A stretch of DNA of 5,437 bases, from assembly GCA_003164305.1 (NCBI GenBank), contig PLSZ01000315.1:1-5437 (forward strand), given 5' to 3'. A program made the translations under genes and the position numbers. The stretch's first letter is position 1; each line of letters opens with the position of its first letter. Positions 1-5,437 of the stretch are shown piece by piece. The notes beneath the pieces were generated by a model. That model saw only the letters and a program-made list of their open reading frames with translations. It was not told the DNA's origin and made no database searches. The stretch is from Acetobacteraceae bacterium (lineage in GTDB: Bacteria; Pseudomonadota; Alphaproteobacteria; Acetobacterales; Acetobacteraceae).

Positions 1-1
1 G

Positions 2-205
2 GAGGCGTCGTTGTCGTTTCTTGGTCTCGGGCAACAGCCGCCGGACCCATCCTGGGGCTCGATGCTCAATTCCGCGCAACGCTTTTTGTCGCAGGCGCCC
101 TGGCTGGCGGTATTCCCGGGCCTGGCGATTTTCCTGTGCGTGTTGTCGTTCAATCTTGTCGGCGACGGCTTACGTGACGCGCTGGACCCGAGAGGCCGGC
201 GGTGA
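2..205 (+). CDS. Dipeptide/oligopeptide ABC transporter permease, DppC/OppC type (C-terminal part only)
   Basis: Inner-membrane permease subunit of a peptide-type (or nickel/opine/glutathione-type) ABC importer. Only the last 67 residues lie in the window; the reading frame is open from the left edge. The visible part begins [19 protein letters not shown], which is the hallmark of the DppC/OppC/GsiD branch just after the EAA loop. It continues with a hydrophobic final membrane segment ([20 protein letters not shown]) and ends [11 protein letters not shown], the usual C-terminus of the family. Family membership is therefore firm, but the substrate cannot be told from this fragment. The TTG at position 11 is internal and not the start. 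The stop codon overlaps the GTG of the next gene by four bases (GTGA). No ATPase genes follow directly, so they must be upstream or elsewhere. Confidence 0.93.
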   Translation, partial: EASLSFLGLGQQPPDPSWGSMLNSAQRFLSQAPWLAVFPGLAIFLCVLSFNLVGDGLRDALDPRGRR

Positions 206-735
206 CGCGGCTTGAGGCGATCATCCGTGCCGATCCTGATTTGATGACGGTGCTGAAGCGTGTGCGTGAAGCCGCGTTGCCGCAATGGCGCATCGTTTCC
301 GGCCGTCTCTATCAGACGGTTTGGAATGTGCTGACGCACCGGCCGCGCGGCACCGGGATCAACGACATCGACGTCATTTATTACGATGCCAGTGATCTGT
401 CCTGGGAGGCGGAAGATTCGGTCATCCGCCGCGTCGATCCAGGTTTGCAAATCCGCGATCAGGCTCGCGTGCATCTTTGGTATGAGCCGCATTTTGGCGT
501 GCCATACGCTCCTTTGCATTCCGCCGATGAGTTGCTGTCGCGTTATCCTGTCATCGTTCAGGCTATCGGCGCGCGGTTGGAAGACGACGGACGCCTGGAT
601 ATCGTCGCGCCATTTGGTCTGGATGATGTGTTCGGCATGGTTTTGCGGCCCAATCCCGCGTTCCCGCACCGCGAGACGTTCGACGCGAAAGTCGCGCGCG
701 CGAGAGCGATCTGGCCCGAGGTCACGGTCGCGTGA
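202..735 (+). CDS. Nucleotidyltransferase family protein (NTP_transf_6 / DUF925-like)
   Basis: A 177-residue protein recognised as a member of the NTP_transf_6 family, predicted nucleotidyltransferases of unknown substrate. Visible family signatures, in order: [11 protein letters not shown] (about residues 32-42), the acidic metal-binding motif DIDVIYYD (55-62) expected of a nucleotidyltransferase fold, the QARVHLWYE segment (87-95), and [17 protein letters not shown] (136-152). Length matches the family, so it appears complete. It is soluble, with no signal peptide or membrane segment. The GTG start overlaps the stop of the permease by four bases, and AGAGG six bases upstream can serve as the Shine-Dalgarno. 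Its own stop overlaps the next gene in the same way. Biological role is unknown; operon position next to a peptide transporter and a secreted protease does not settle it. Enzymatic activity is inferred from motifs only. Confidence 0.88.
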   Translation: MTRLEAIIRADPDLMTVLKRVREAALPQWRIVSGRLYQTVWNVLTHRPRGTGINDIDVIYYDASDLSWEAEDSVIRRVDPGLQIRDQARVHLWYEPHFGVPYAPLHSADELLSRYPVIVQAIGARLEDDGRLDIVAPFGLDDVFGMVLRPNPAFPHRETFDAKVARARAIWPEVTVA

Positions 736-1646
736 TCAGGCTGCTTTGTCTGATGGCGTTGTTGTGGCCGACTTTGGCGTTCGCCGCGTGTCAGGTGGAC
801 CAACGCGCTGTTGTGCCGTTGCAGGTCGTGGGATCGGCGGTGATCGTGCCAGTCAAGGTCAATGGGACTGAAGGCAGCTTCATTCTCGACACCGGCGCGG
901 CGCAAACGGTTGTCACGCCGGACGCCGTTATTCATTTCAGTCTCGCGCTGGATGAATGGACCGCGACAACGATGCGCGGCGTCGGCGGGATCGAACGACG
1001 CCGCAACGCGGACCCACGTTCGGTCGAGCTTGGCGGTATTTCGTTGCACCGGCGTAGCCTCGCGCGAGATGCCACCCTGCGGGTCGCGACGTTACCGCGG
1101 AATATGGGCGTGCGACAGCCGATCGACGGTTTGTTGGGGCGGGATTTTCTGTCGGCGTTCGACCTGTCGCTGGACCTGCCGCATCGTACGTTGACGCTGT
1201 ACGATGTGCACGGCTGTAGCGGACGGTTCCTGCCCTGGACTGAAACTTATCTGTCCGTTCCGGTTGAGAATCCAACCGAAAGCGCCCTGGTGGTCCCGGT
1301 CGAACTGGATGGCGTGAAGTTACGCGCTTTGTTGGATTCCGGAGCTGGCCAGACCCTGGTCGCCGCCCCCGGCATGGCGCGTCTCGGCCTGGGCCTCGAT
1401 CGTCTGGCGGGCGATCCAAGCCAGATCGTCAGCGGCATGGGCCCGCATACCGTCACGATGTGGCATCATCGCTTCACCGCGCTTCGAATCGGGGGCGAGA
1501 CGTTCAACGCGCCGCTGTTTCTGGTCGCGCCTATCCAATTGAACCCGATCAGCGACATGCTGCTTGGGGCGGATTGGCTGATGGGTCGCAAGGTCTGGAT
1601 TTCGTACGCCACCAACCAACTCTTCGCCACGAACCAGGAGCGTTAA
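732..1646 (+). CDS. Secreted two-lobed retropepsin-like aspartic protease
   Basis: A 304-residue predicted exported aspartic protease. An N-terminal signal peptide (hydrophobic core LLCLMALLWPTLAFA, about residues 4-18) ends near an AFA-A cleavage site; Cys20 follows in a poor lipobox (FAAC), so signal peptidase I is more likely than lipidation. Two homologous retropepsin-like lobes follow. Lobe 1 (about 28-157) has catalytic DTGAAQT with Asp53 and the hydrophobic-hydrophobic-Gly element DGLLGRDFL (132-140). Lobe 2 (about 172-300) has DSGAGQT with Asp202 and DMLLGADWL (275-283). Bacterial retropepsins usually carry one such domain and dimerise; here one chain carries both halves, as in pepsin. 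Both catalytic motifs look intact, so activity is plausible, but the target is unknown. Cys20 and Cys162 could pair in the periplasm. The GTG start overlaps the preceding stop (GTGA), with GAGG ten bases upstream; ATG at codon 8 would shorten the signal peptide badly. Confidence 0.87.
   Translation: MIRLLCLMALLWPTLAFAACQVDQRAVVPLQVVGSAVIVPVKVNGTEGSFILDTGAAQTVVTPDAVIHFSLALDEWTATTMRGVGGIERRRNADPRSVELGGISLHRRSLARDATLRVATLPRNMGVRQPIDGLLGRDFLSAFDLSLDLPHRTLTLYDVHGCSGRFLPWTETYLSVPVENPTESALVVPVELDGVKLRALLDSGAGQTLVAAPGMARLGLGLDRLAGDPSQIVSGMGPHTVTMWHHRFTALRIGGETFNAPLFLVAPIQLNPISDMLLGADWLMGRKVWISYATNQLFATNQER
1636..1640 (+). promoter_or_regulatory. Shine-Dalgarno of the GlsB-like gene
   Basis: AGGAG lies eight bases before the TTG at 1649 and inside the last codons of the protease gene. 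It decides the TTG start, because no ATG or GTG in that frame fits the start of the family. Seen in sequence; function inferred. Confidence 0.7.
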
Positions 1647-1648
1647 CC

Positions 1649-1894
1649 TTGGGACTTATCAGTTGGATCATTCTCGGGCTGATCGCCGGTTATATCGCCT
1701 ATCGCCTGACCGGACAGCGCGGCCAGGGCTTTCTGATGAACACCGTGTTGGGCGTCGTCGGCGCGGTCATCGGTGGCGAGGTCATGACCCTGCTTGGCCG
1801 GCACGAGGTCACCGGCCTGAACATTTACAGCATGGCGGTCGCGGTGGCGGGCGCGATCATCGTGCTGGCGTTGGTGCGGATCGCGCGTGGGTGA
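1649..1894 (+). CDS. GlsB/YeaQ/YmgE family small membrane protein (transglycosylase-associated, stress response)
   Basis: An 81-residue hydrophobic inner-membrane protein of the GlsB/YeaQ/YmgE family (transglycosylase-associated domain). The start reads (M)GLISWIILGLIAGYIAYRL, the typical first membrane segment. A glycine-rich GFLMNTVLGVVGAVIGG segment and a third hydrophobic stretch (YSMAVAVAGAIIVLALV) follow. Length and three-helix layout fit the family, which is often induced in stress; the molecular role is not settled. The start is TTG at 1649, supported by AGGAG eight bases upstream and by the family N-terminus. The same frame is open much further upstream, but that stretch lies over the protease gene and is not real. 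The gap to the protease stop is two bases, so co-translation is likely. Its last 38 bases overlap the end of the convergent molybdenum hydroxylase gene on the other strand. Confidence 0.9.
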   Translation: MGLISWIILGLIAGYIAYRLTGQRGQGFLMNTVLGVVGAVIGGEVMTLLGRHEVTGLNIYSMAVAVAGAIIVLALVRIARG

Positions 1895-1898
1895 TCGC
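1851..1898. repeat. Short inverted repeats at the convergent gene ends
   Basis: Two alternative short inverted repeats lie in or just beyond the 38-base overlap of the two operon ends. GCGCGATC (1851-1858) is complementary to GATCGCGC (1879-1886), with a 20-base loop. GCGATCA (1853-1859) is complementary to TGATCGC (1892-1898). The second pair contains both stop codons, TGA of the + strand gene and TGA of the - strand gene. They share an arm, so only one can form at a time. No T-run follows on either strand, so this is not a classical intrinsic terminator; chance is possible in GC-rich DNA. Confidence 0.35.
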
Positions 1899-4196
1899 CT
1901 CCCACACGCGTCCCGGAGTCGCTGGCATATCGAAATGACGAATCCCCAAAGGTGCCAGCGCGTCGTTGACGGCGTTCATCGCGGCGGCCATCGCGCCGAC
2001 GGTCCCGGCTTCGCCAACGCCTTTGGCGCCGATCGGGTTCACCTTTGTCGGAACCTCCCGCGTGGCCAGCCGGAAGTCCGGCAGGTCACCGGCGCGCGGC
2101 ATTTGGTAATCCATGAAGGACGCGGTCAGCATCTGGCCTGATGCGGCGTCGTGCAAAATCACCTCGCCCATCGCCTGGCCGATGCCCTGCACCACGCCGC
2201 CATGGATCTGACCGGCGACGATCATCGGATTGAGCACTTTGCCGAGCTCTTCGACCGCGGAGTACCGTACGACCTCGGTTACCCCGGTGTCGGGATCGAT
2301 TTCGACTTCGCAAATATGCGTCCCGTTCGGGAAGGTCACCGCCGTCGCCGCGAACTCGCCACTTTCGGTCAGGCCGCCCTCTTCGCCGGGCGGCACGAAA
2401 TTCGGATTGAAGGACGCGCGGCCCACACTGGCGACATCGATGGAACGGTCGGTGCCCGCGATGTGGAACCGTCCCCCCCGCAATTCAATGTCGGTAACTG
2501 ACGCTTCGAGCAATTCGGCGGCCAGTTTCTTCGCCCGCTCGATCACCTTGTCCACCGCGAGCATCACGGCCGAGCCACCGATACACAGCGCGCCCGAGCC
2601 GCCGTTGCCTTTGCCCCAAGGCAGTTGGTCGGTATCGCCTTGCTCGTAGAGCACGTTCTCCAGGGGTACGCCGAACCGCTCCGAGACGATTTGGCAGAAC
2701 GTGGTCTCCAGTCCCTGTCCGACCGACATCGAACCGGAACGCAGAATCAGTTTGCCATCCTCCGCGAAGCGCAACGTCGAGAGATCCTTCGCGGGGCGCA
2801 GGAATGGACCGCCTGCGACCTCGATGCAATTGGTCAGGCCGATGCCGCGCAGTTTGCCGCGTCCGGCGGCTTCAGCGCGCCGTGTTTCGAAACTGTCGAG
2901 TTCCGCCAGTTCGGCGGCTTTGGTCATGTTGCCTTCGAACTCACCGCAGTCGTAAAGGAATGTCAGAGCGGTTTTGTAGGGCATCATCTCCGGCGGAATG
3001 AGATTGATCCGACGCAATTCGTACGGGGAAATACCGCGTTCGCGCGCCGCGACATCGATCAGGCGTTCGATGGCATAGGTGGCCTCGGGCCGGCCTGCTC
3101 CGCGGTAGGCGGCGGTCGGTACGGTGTGCGTGAGAATGCCGCAGACCTCGGCGGAGATCGCGGGAATGACATAAGTGCCCGCGACACCGCCGACATTACC
3201 GACCGGCCAGCCGGAGCGGCCGGAACAATATGCTCCCAGATTGGCGTTCCAGCGTAACTTCAACGCGGTGATCTTATTGTTCGCGTCGAGGCCGAGTTCC
3301 GCGACGATACGCATCTCCCGAGCCTGTTCGTCGGTGAGAAACCCCTCGGTGCGATCGCTGATCCAACGTACTGGGCGATTGAGTTTGCGGGCAGCCCAGG
3401 CGACGAGAACGACCTCGATGTGGACGCCGGATTTCATGCCGAAGGAACCACCGACGTCGCCCGGGATGACCCGGATATCGGTTGGCGGGATACCGAAGTT
3501 TCCGTTCGCCATGCCGTTACGCAGGTTGAACGGCGATTGGTTGGACGCGTGCACGACCATCCGTCCGTCGGGTCCTGTTTCCGCCCATGCGCCGCGCGGC
3601 TCCATCGAGTTCGCGGTGACGCGGGAAACGGAGAATTCCAGTTTCGTTACGTGAGCGGCGGACCGGAGATTGGCCTCGGTTGCTTCGGCATCGCCGCGCT
3701 TCCATAGATAGCCGATGTTGTCCGCGTACTCGTCCCAAACGGCAGGCGCTCCGGATTCCATGGCGGCGATGGGATCGGTGACGACCGGCAATTCGCTGTA
3801 GTCGATCAACACCGCCTCGGCGGCTTCAAGACCGGCGGCGCGGCTATCCGCCAGCACCATGGCGACTGGTTCACCCACGAAACGGACCCGGTCCCGCACC
3901 AGCAGGGGACGATCGGTCTTCGCGGAAGGGCCGCCATCGGGGCGAGGAAAACCCAGCCCACCGGGAATCGGTTTGACATCGGTCAAATCGTCAGCGGTAT
4001 AAACTGCGGCCACCCCAGGCATGCCGCGCGCGGCAGTCACATCGATGCCGGAAATTTTCGCGTGCGCATGCGGGGAGCGGACGAGGATCGCGTGCAACAT
4101 TCCTTCGCGGTGGGCATCGTCCGCGTAGTTTCCGCCGCCGGTCAGCAGGCGTTGATCTTCGCGGCGACGGACCGAGCGTGATTCCAAGGTGCTCAT
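1857..4196 (-). CDS. Molybdenum hydroxylase large subunit (xanthine dehydrogenase/CoxL family, molybdopterin-binding)
   Basis: A 779-residue catalytic subunit that would hydroxylate an organic substrate at a molybdopterin cytosine dinucleotide-type Mo centre in the cytoplasm. Domains in order: an a/b hammerhead domain (about 15-130, with VRFVGEPVAMVLAD), first Moco-binding domain (about 150-390) and second Moco-binding domain (about 415-770). Visible motifs: SMEPRGA (197-203), GGSFGMK (249-255), AYRGAGRPE (363-371), GQG (493-495), HGGVVQGIGQA (665-675) and KGVGEAG (725-731), where Glu729 is the expected catalytic base. The AYRGAGR loop lacks the Cys of the AYRCSFR loop in genuine CO dehydrogenase CoxL, so this is a form II or related hydroxylase with unknown substrate. 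Length is normal and the gene looks intact. ATG start, with AGGGAG at 4204-4209 seven bases upstream, 13 bases after the permease stop. FeS and FAD subunits are not seen in the window. Confidence 0.93.
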   Translation of the reverse strand: MSTLESRSVRRREDQRLLTGGGNYADDAHREGMLHAILVRSPHAHAKISGIDVTAARGMPGVAAVYTADDLTDVKPIPGGLGFPRPDGGPSAKTDRPLLVRDRVRFVGEPVAMVLADSRAAGLEAAEAVLIDYSELPVVTDPIAAMESGAPAVWDEYADNIGYLWKRGDAEATEANLRSAAHVTKLEFSVSRVTANSMEPRGAWAETGPDGRMVVHASNQSPFNLRNGMANGNFGIPPTDIRVIPGDVGGSFGMKSGVHIEVVLVAWAARKLNRPVRWISDRTEGFLTDEQAREMRIVAELGLDANNKITALKLRWNANLGAYCSGRSGWPVGNVGGVAGTYVIPAISAEVCGILTHTVPTAAYRGAGRPEATYAIERLIDVAARERGISPYELRRINLIPPEMMPYKTALTFLYDCGEFEGNMTKAAELAELDSFETRRAEAAGRGKLRGIGLTNCIEVAGGPFLRPAKDLSTLRFAEDGKLILRSGSMSVGQGLETTFCQIVSERFGVPLENVLYEQGDTDQLPWGKGNGGSGALCIGGSAVMLAVDKVIERAKKLAAELLEASVTDIELRGGRFHIAGTDRSIDVASVGRASFNPNFVPPGEEGGLTESGEFAATAVTFPNGTHICEVEIDPDTGVTEVVRYSAVEELGKVLNPMIVAGQIHGGVVQGIGQAMGEVILHDAASGQMLTASFMDYQMPRAGDLPDFRLATREVPTKVNPIGAKGVGEAGTVGAMAAAMNAVNDALAPLGIRHFDMPATPGRVWEAITHARSAPTPAR

Positions 4197-4203
4197 GTGG
4201 CGA

Positions 4204-4209
4204 CTCCCT
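4204..4209 (-). promoter_or_regulatory. Shine-Dalgarno of the molybdenum hydroxylase gene
   Basis: On the minus strand AGGGAG lies seven bases before the ATG at 4196, immediately before which the permease gene has stopped (TGA at 4212-4210). It supports ATG 4196 as the start and an independent ribosome-loading site within the operon. Confidence 0.7.
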
Positions 4210-5076
4210 TCACGTTTGCATGCCCCAGCGGCGCACCGTGCGGTTTTCGATTGTACGGAAGATCACGTTTTCCACCAACAGGCCGATCATGATGATCGTC
4301 AGGAGGCCGGCGAACACCTCCGGGATGTCGAGTTCGTTTTTGCTTTCGAAGATGTACCAACCAAGGCCGCCCTTGCCGGAGGAAACGCCAAAAACCAGTT
4401 CGGCGGCGATCAGGGTGCGCCAGGCAAACGCCCAACCGATTTTAAGGCCGGAGAGGATGGACGGAAAGGCGGCTGGAATGAGGATTTTGAAGACCAGGCC
4501 AAGACCGGATAAGCCATAATTGCGGCCGACCATCCTCAGTGTGTTGGAAACGGAACGAAATCCGGCATGGGTGTTCAGCGCGACCGCCCATAACACGGAG
4601 TGGACAAGTACGAAGACCAGACTCCCCAGTCCCAGACCGAACCAGATCAACGCCAACGGCAGCAGAGCAATCGCCGGCAGAGGGTTCAGCATCGCGGTCA
4701 TGGTTTCCAGAAAATCGGTCCCGATCCGCGTGGTGATCGCCAACACGGTCACAATTCCCGCGAGCACCACGCCGGTTGTGAAGCCGATCGCCAGCACCTG
4801 CAAAGACGCCAGAATTCGCGCGGGCAATACGCCGCTGCGCATCCCGCCGAGCCAGGCCTGGAACGTGTCGGTCAATGTCGGAACCAGGAGTTGGTTGTCG
4901 AGGTATCGCGCGTAAGTTTCCCACACAACGGCCAGGACGATGAGCAACGCGGTCTTGCGCACCCAGCCAAGGTTGTAGAGCCGTTCAAAGACGGTCAGTT
5001 CTTTCTCGACGATGCCGAACTCTTCTTCGCCGCTGATCTCACGCAGGATTTCAGGCCGAGGCAACGTTTCAGACAA
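4210..5076 (-). CDS. ABC transporter permease, nitrate/sulfonate/taurine type (SsuC/TauC-like)
   Basis: Inner-membrane permease of 288 residues in the BPD_transp_1 superfamily, in the group of sulfonate, taurine, nitrate and related importers. About 35-40 cytoplasmic, acidic N-terminal residues precede the first membrane segment ([15 protein letters not shown], about 42-56). [12 protein letters not shown] matches the 'LPSP..v' region of the group, and about five more hydrophobic segments follow. The cytoplasmic EAA-type loop lies near residues 180-208 ([20 protein letters not shown], then [11 protein letters not shown]), where it would dock on the ATPase. It ends with [20 protein letters not shown] and a basic tail. 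An ATG at 5115 would lie deep in the ATPase gene; TTG at 5076 is preferred because GGAGG sits nine bases upstream. That start overlaps the ATPase stop by eight bases. Substrate unknown; the downstream molybdenum hydroxylase may act on the imported compound. Confidence 0.9.
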   Translation of the reverse strand: MSETLPRPEILREISGEEEFGIVEKELTVFERLYNLGWVRKTALLIVLAVVWETYARYLDNQLLVPTLTDTFQAWLGGMRSGVLPARILASLQVLAIGFTTGVVLAGIVTVLAITTRIGTDFLETMTAMLNPLPAIALLPLALIWFGLGLGSLVFVLVHSVLWAVALNTHAGFRSVSNTLRMVGRNYGLSGLGLVFKILIPAAFPSILSGLKIGWAFAWRTLIAAELVFGVSSGKGGLGWYIFESKNELDIPEVFAGLLTIIMIGLLVENVIFRTIENRTVRRWGMQT

Positions 5077-5437
5077 TTTCTTCTTCCTCCACCCGGTCGG
5101 CGAAGAGCATGTCATGGATGCGCTGTTCCAGAATCGCCACCTCCGTGGGATGGGCCGAGGCGTCGAGACTGTTCAACTCGGCTTTGACCTGGCCAGGATG
5201 CGGTGTCATCAGCAGGATACGATTGCCGATTTTCACCGCTTCCGGAATCGAATGCGTGACGAACAGCACGGTGAAACGGGTTTCCTCCCACAAGCCGAGG
5301 AGCTCGTCCTGCATCCGCCGCCTCGTCAGTGCGTCCAGCGCGGCGAAGGGCTCGTCCATCAGCAGGATATCGGGTTCCATCGCCATGCCGCGAGCGATCG
5401 CGACGCGCTGTTTCATGCCGCCGGACAACGTGTGAGG
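5069..5437 (-). CDS. ABC transporter ATP-binding protein, nitrate/sulfonate/taurine type (C-terminal part only)
   Basis: ATPase that would power the neighbouring permease. The gene runs off the right edge, so only the last 122 residues are seen, and the Walker A and Q-loop are outside. Visible: signature [19 protein letters not shown], Walker [10 protein letters not shown]-loop ALDALTR and H-loop [16 protein letters not shown] after the H-loop is usual for the SsuB/TauB/NrtD group ('mspRPG.'). The tail ends DRVEEEEIV, a short acidic C-terminus. The leading TTG (5428) encodes the Leu of LSGGM and is not a start, because the frame continues as PHT upstream to the window edge. Its last bases also carry the Shine-Dalgarno and start of the permease, so the two are translationally coupled. 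The periplasmic substrate-binding protein is not in the window and is expected upstream or elsewhere. Confidence 0.94.
   Translation of the reverse strand, partial: PHTLSGGMKQRVAIARGMAMEPDILLMDEPFAALDALTRRRMQDELLGLWEETRFTVLFVTHSIPEAVKIGNRILLMTPHPGQVKAELNSLDASAHPTEVAILEQRIHDMLFADRVEEEEIV
5086..5090 (-). promoter_or_regulatory. Shine-Dalgarno of the permease gene, inside the ATPase gene
   Basis: On the minus strand this reads GGAGG, a strong match to the anti-Shine-Dalgarno, followed by nine purine-rich bases and then TTG. It decides the TTG start at 5076 over the more distant ATG at 5115. It lies within the codons for the acidic ATPase tail. Confidence 0.75.

Noticed and set aside
558..1049. 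A 163-codon open frame on the - strand over the end of the nucleotidyltransferase gene and the start of the protease gene
   Set aside because: No family features. It crosses a well-supported junction between two genes of the opposite strand.
937..1419. A 160-codon open frame on the - strand across the protease gene
   Set aside because: Composition is rich in Arg, Pro and Gly with no recognisable domain, and it opposes a well-supported gene.
1460..1648. N-terminal extension of the GlsB-like protein from ATG 1460
   Set aside because: It lies over the conserved second lobe of the protease gene and is unlike the family, which begins close to the TTG at 1649.
2625..3257. A 210-codon open frame on the + strand, inside the hydroxylase gene
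   Set aside because: It is antisense to conserved Moco-binding coding sequence, resembles no known family, and is the usual shadow open frame of GC-rich DNA.
1857..4196. Naming the hydroxylase coxL (CO dehydrogenase)
   Set aside because: The Cys of the AYRCSFR loop is absent (AYRGAGR), and the coxS and coxM partners are not seen.
5077..5115. Permease start at ATG 5115
   Set aside because: It would overlap the ATPase gene by 47 bases and lacks the well-placed GGAGG that precedes TTG 5076.
4600..5187. A 195-codon open frame on the + strand over the permease gene
   Set aside because: Gln/Arg/His-rich low-complexity translation typical of an antisense shadow; the permease frame on the other strand is clear.
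1..5437. CRISPR arrays, insertion sequences, tRNA/rRNA genes, phage or toxin-antitoxin genes
   Set aside because: No direct repeats of the required spacing, transposase motifs or RNA gene signatures were seen, and the window is filled by the listed genes.

Overview
The window looks like a gene-dense, GC-rich bacterial chromosome, most likely alphaproteobacterial. The basis is a high-GC codon pattern, frequent GTG and TTG starts, start/stop overlaps within operons, and the gene families present. The genus cannot be told from the sequence alone. Almost every base is coding, and there are no rRNA or tRNA genes, insertion sequences or CRISPR arrays. Both operons begin outside the window, so no primary promoter is visible.

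The left third (about 1-1894, + strand) is a compact operon. It holds the C-terminal end of a dipeptide/oligopeptide ABC permease (DppC/OppC type), a full NTP_transf_6-type nucleotidyltransferase, a secreted two-lobed retropepsin-like aspartic protease, and a small GlsB/YeaQ/YmgE-type membrane protein. Junctions are GTGA overlaps of 4 bases (twice) and a 2-base gap, so translational coupling is likely. The functions are not obviously related.

The right two thirds (5437 down to 1857, - strand) is a second operon. It holds the C-terminal part of a nitrate/sulfonate/taurine-type ABC ATPase, the matching permease (8-base overlap, TTG start with a strong Shine-Dalgarno), and then, 13 bases on, a 779-residue molybdenum hydroxylase large subunit of the xanthine dehydrogenase/CoxL superfamily. 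Its AYRGAGR loop argues against true aerobic CO dehydrogenase. The arrangement suggests uptake of a small organic compound followed by its molybdenum-dependent hydroxylation; the substrate is unknown. The FeS and FAD partners expected of this family are not in the window.

The operons converge tail to tail, and their last coding regions overlap by 38 bases. A short inverted repeat sits in or beside this overlap, and no U-tract terminator is present. The most unusual single gene is the double-lobed retropepsin. I see no clear sign of an entirely new system: most of the window is recognisable metabolism and transport in an uncommon arrangement.
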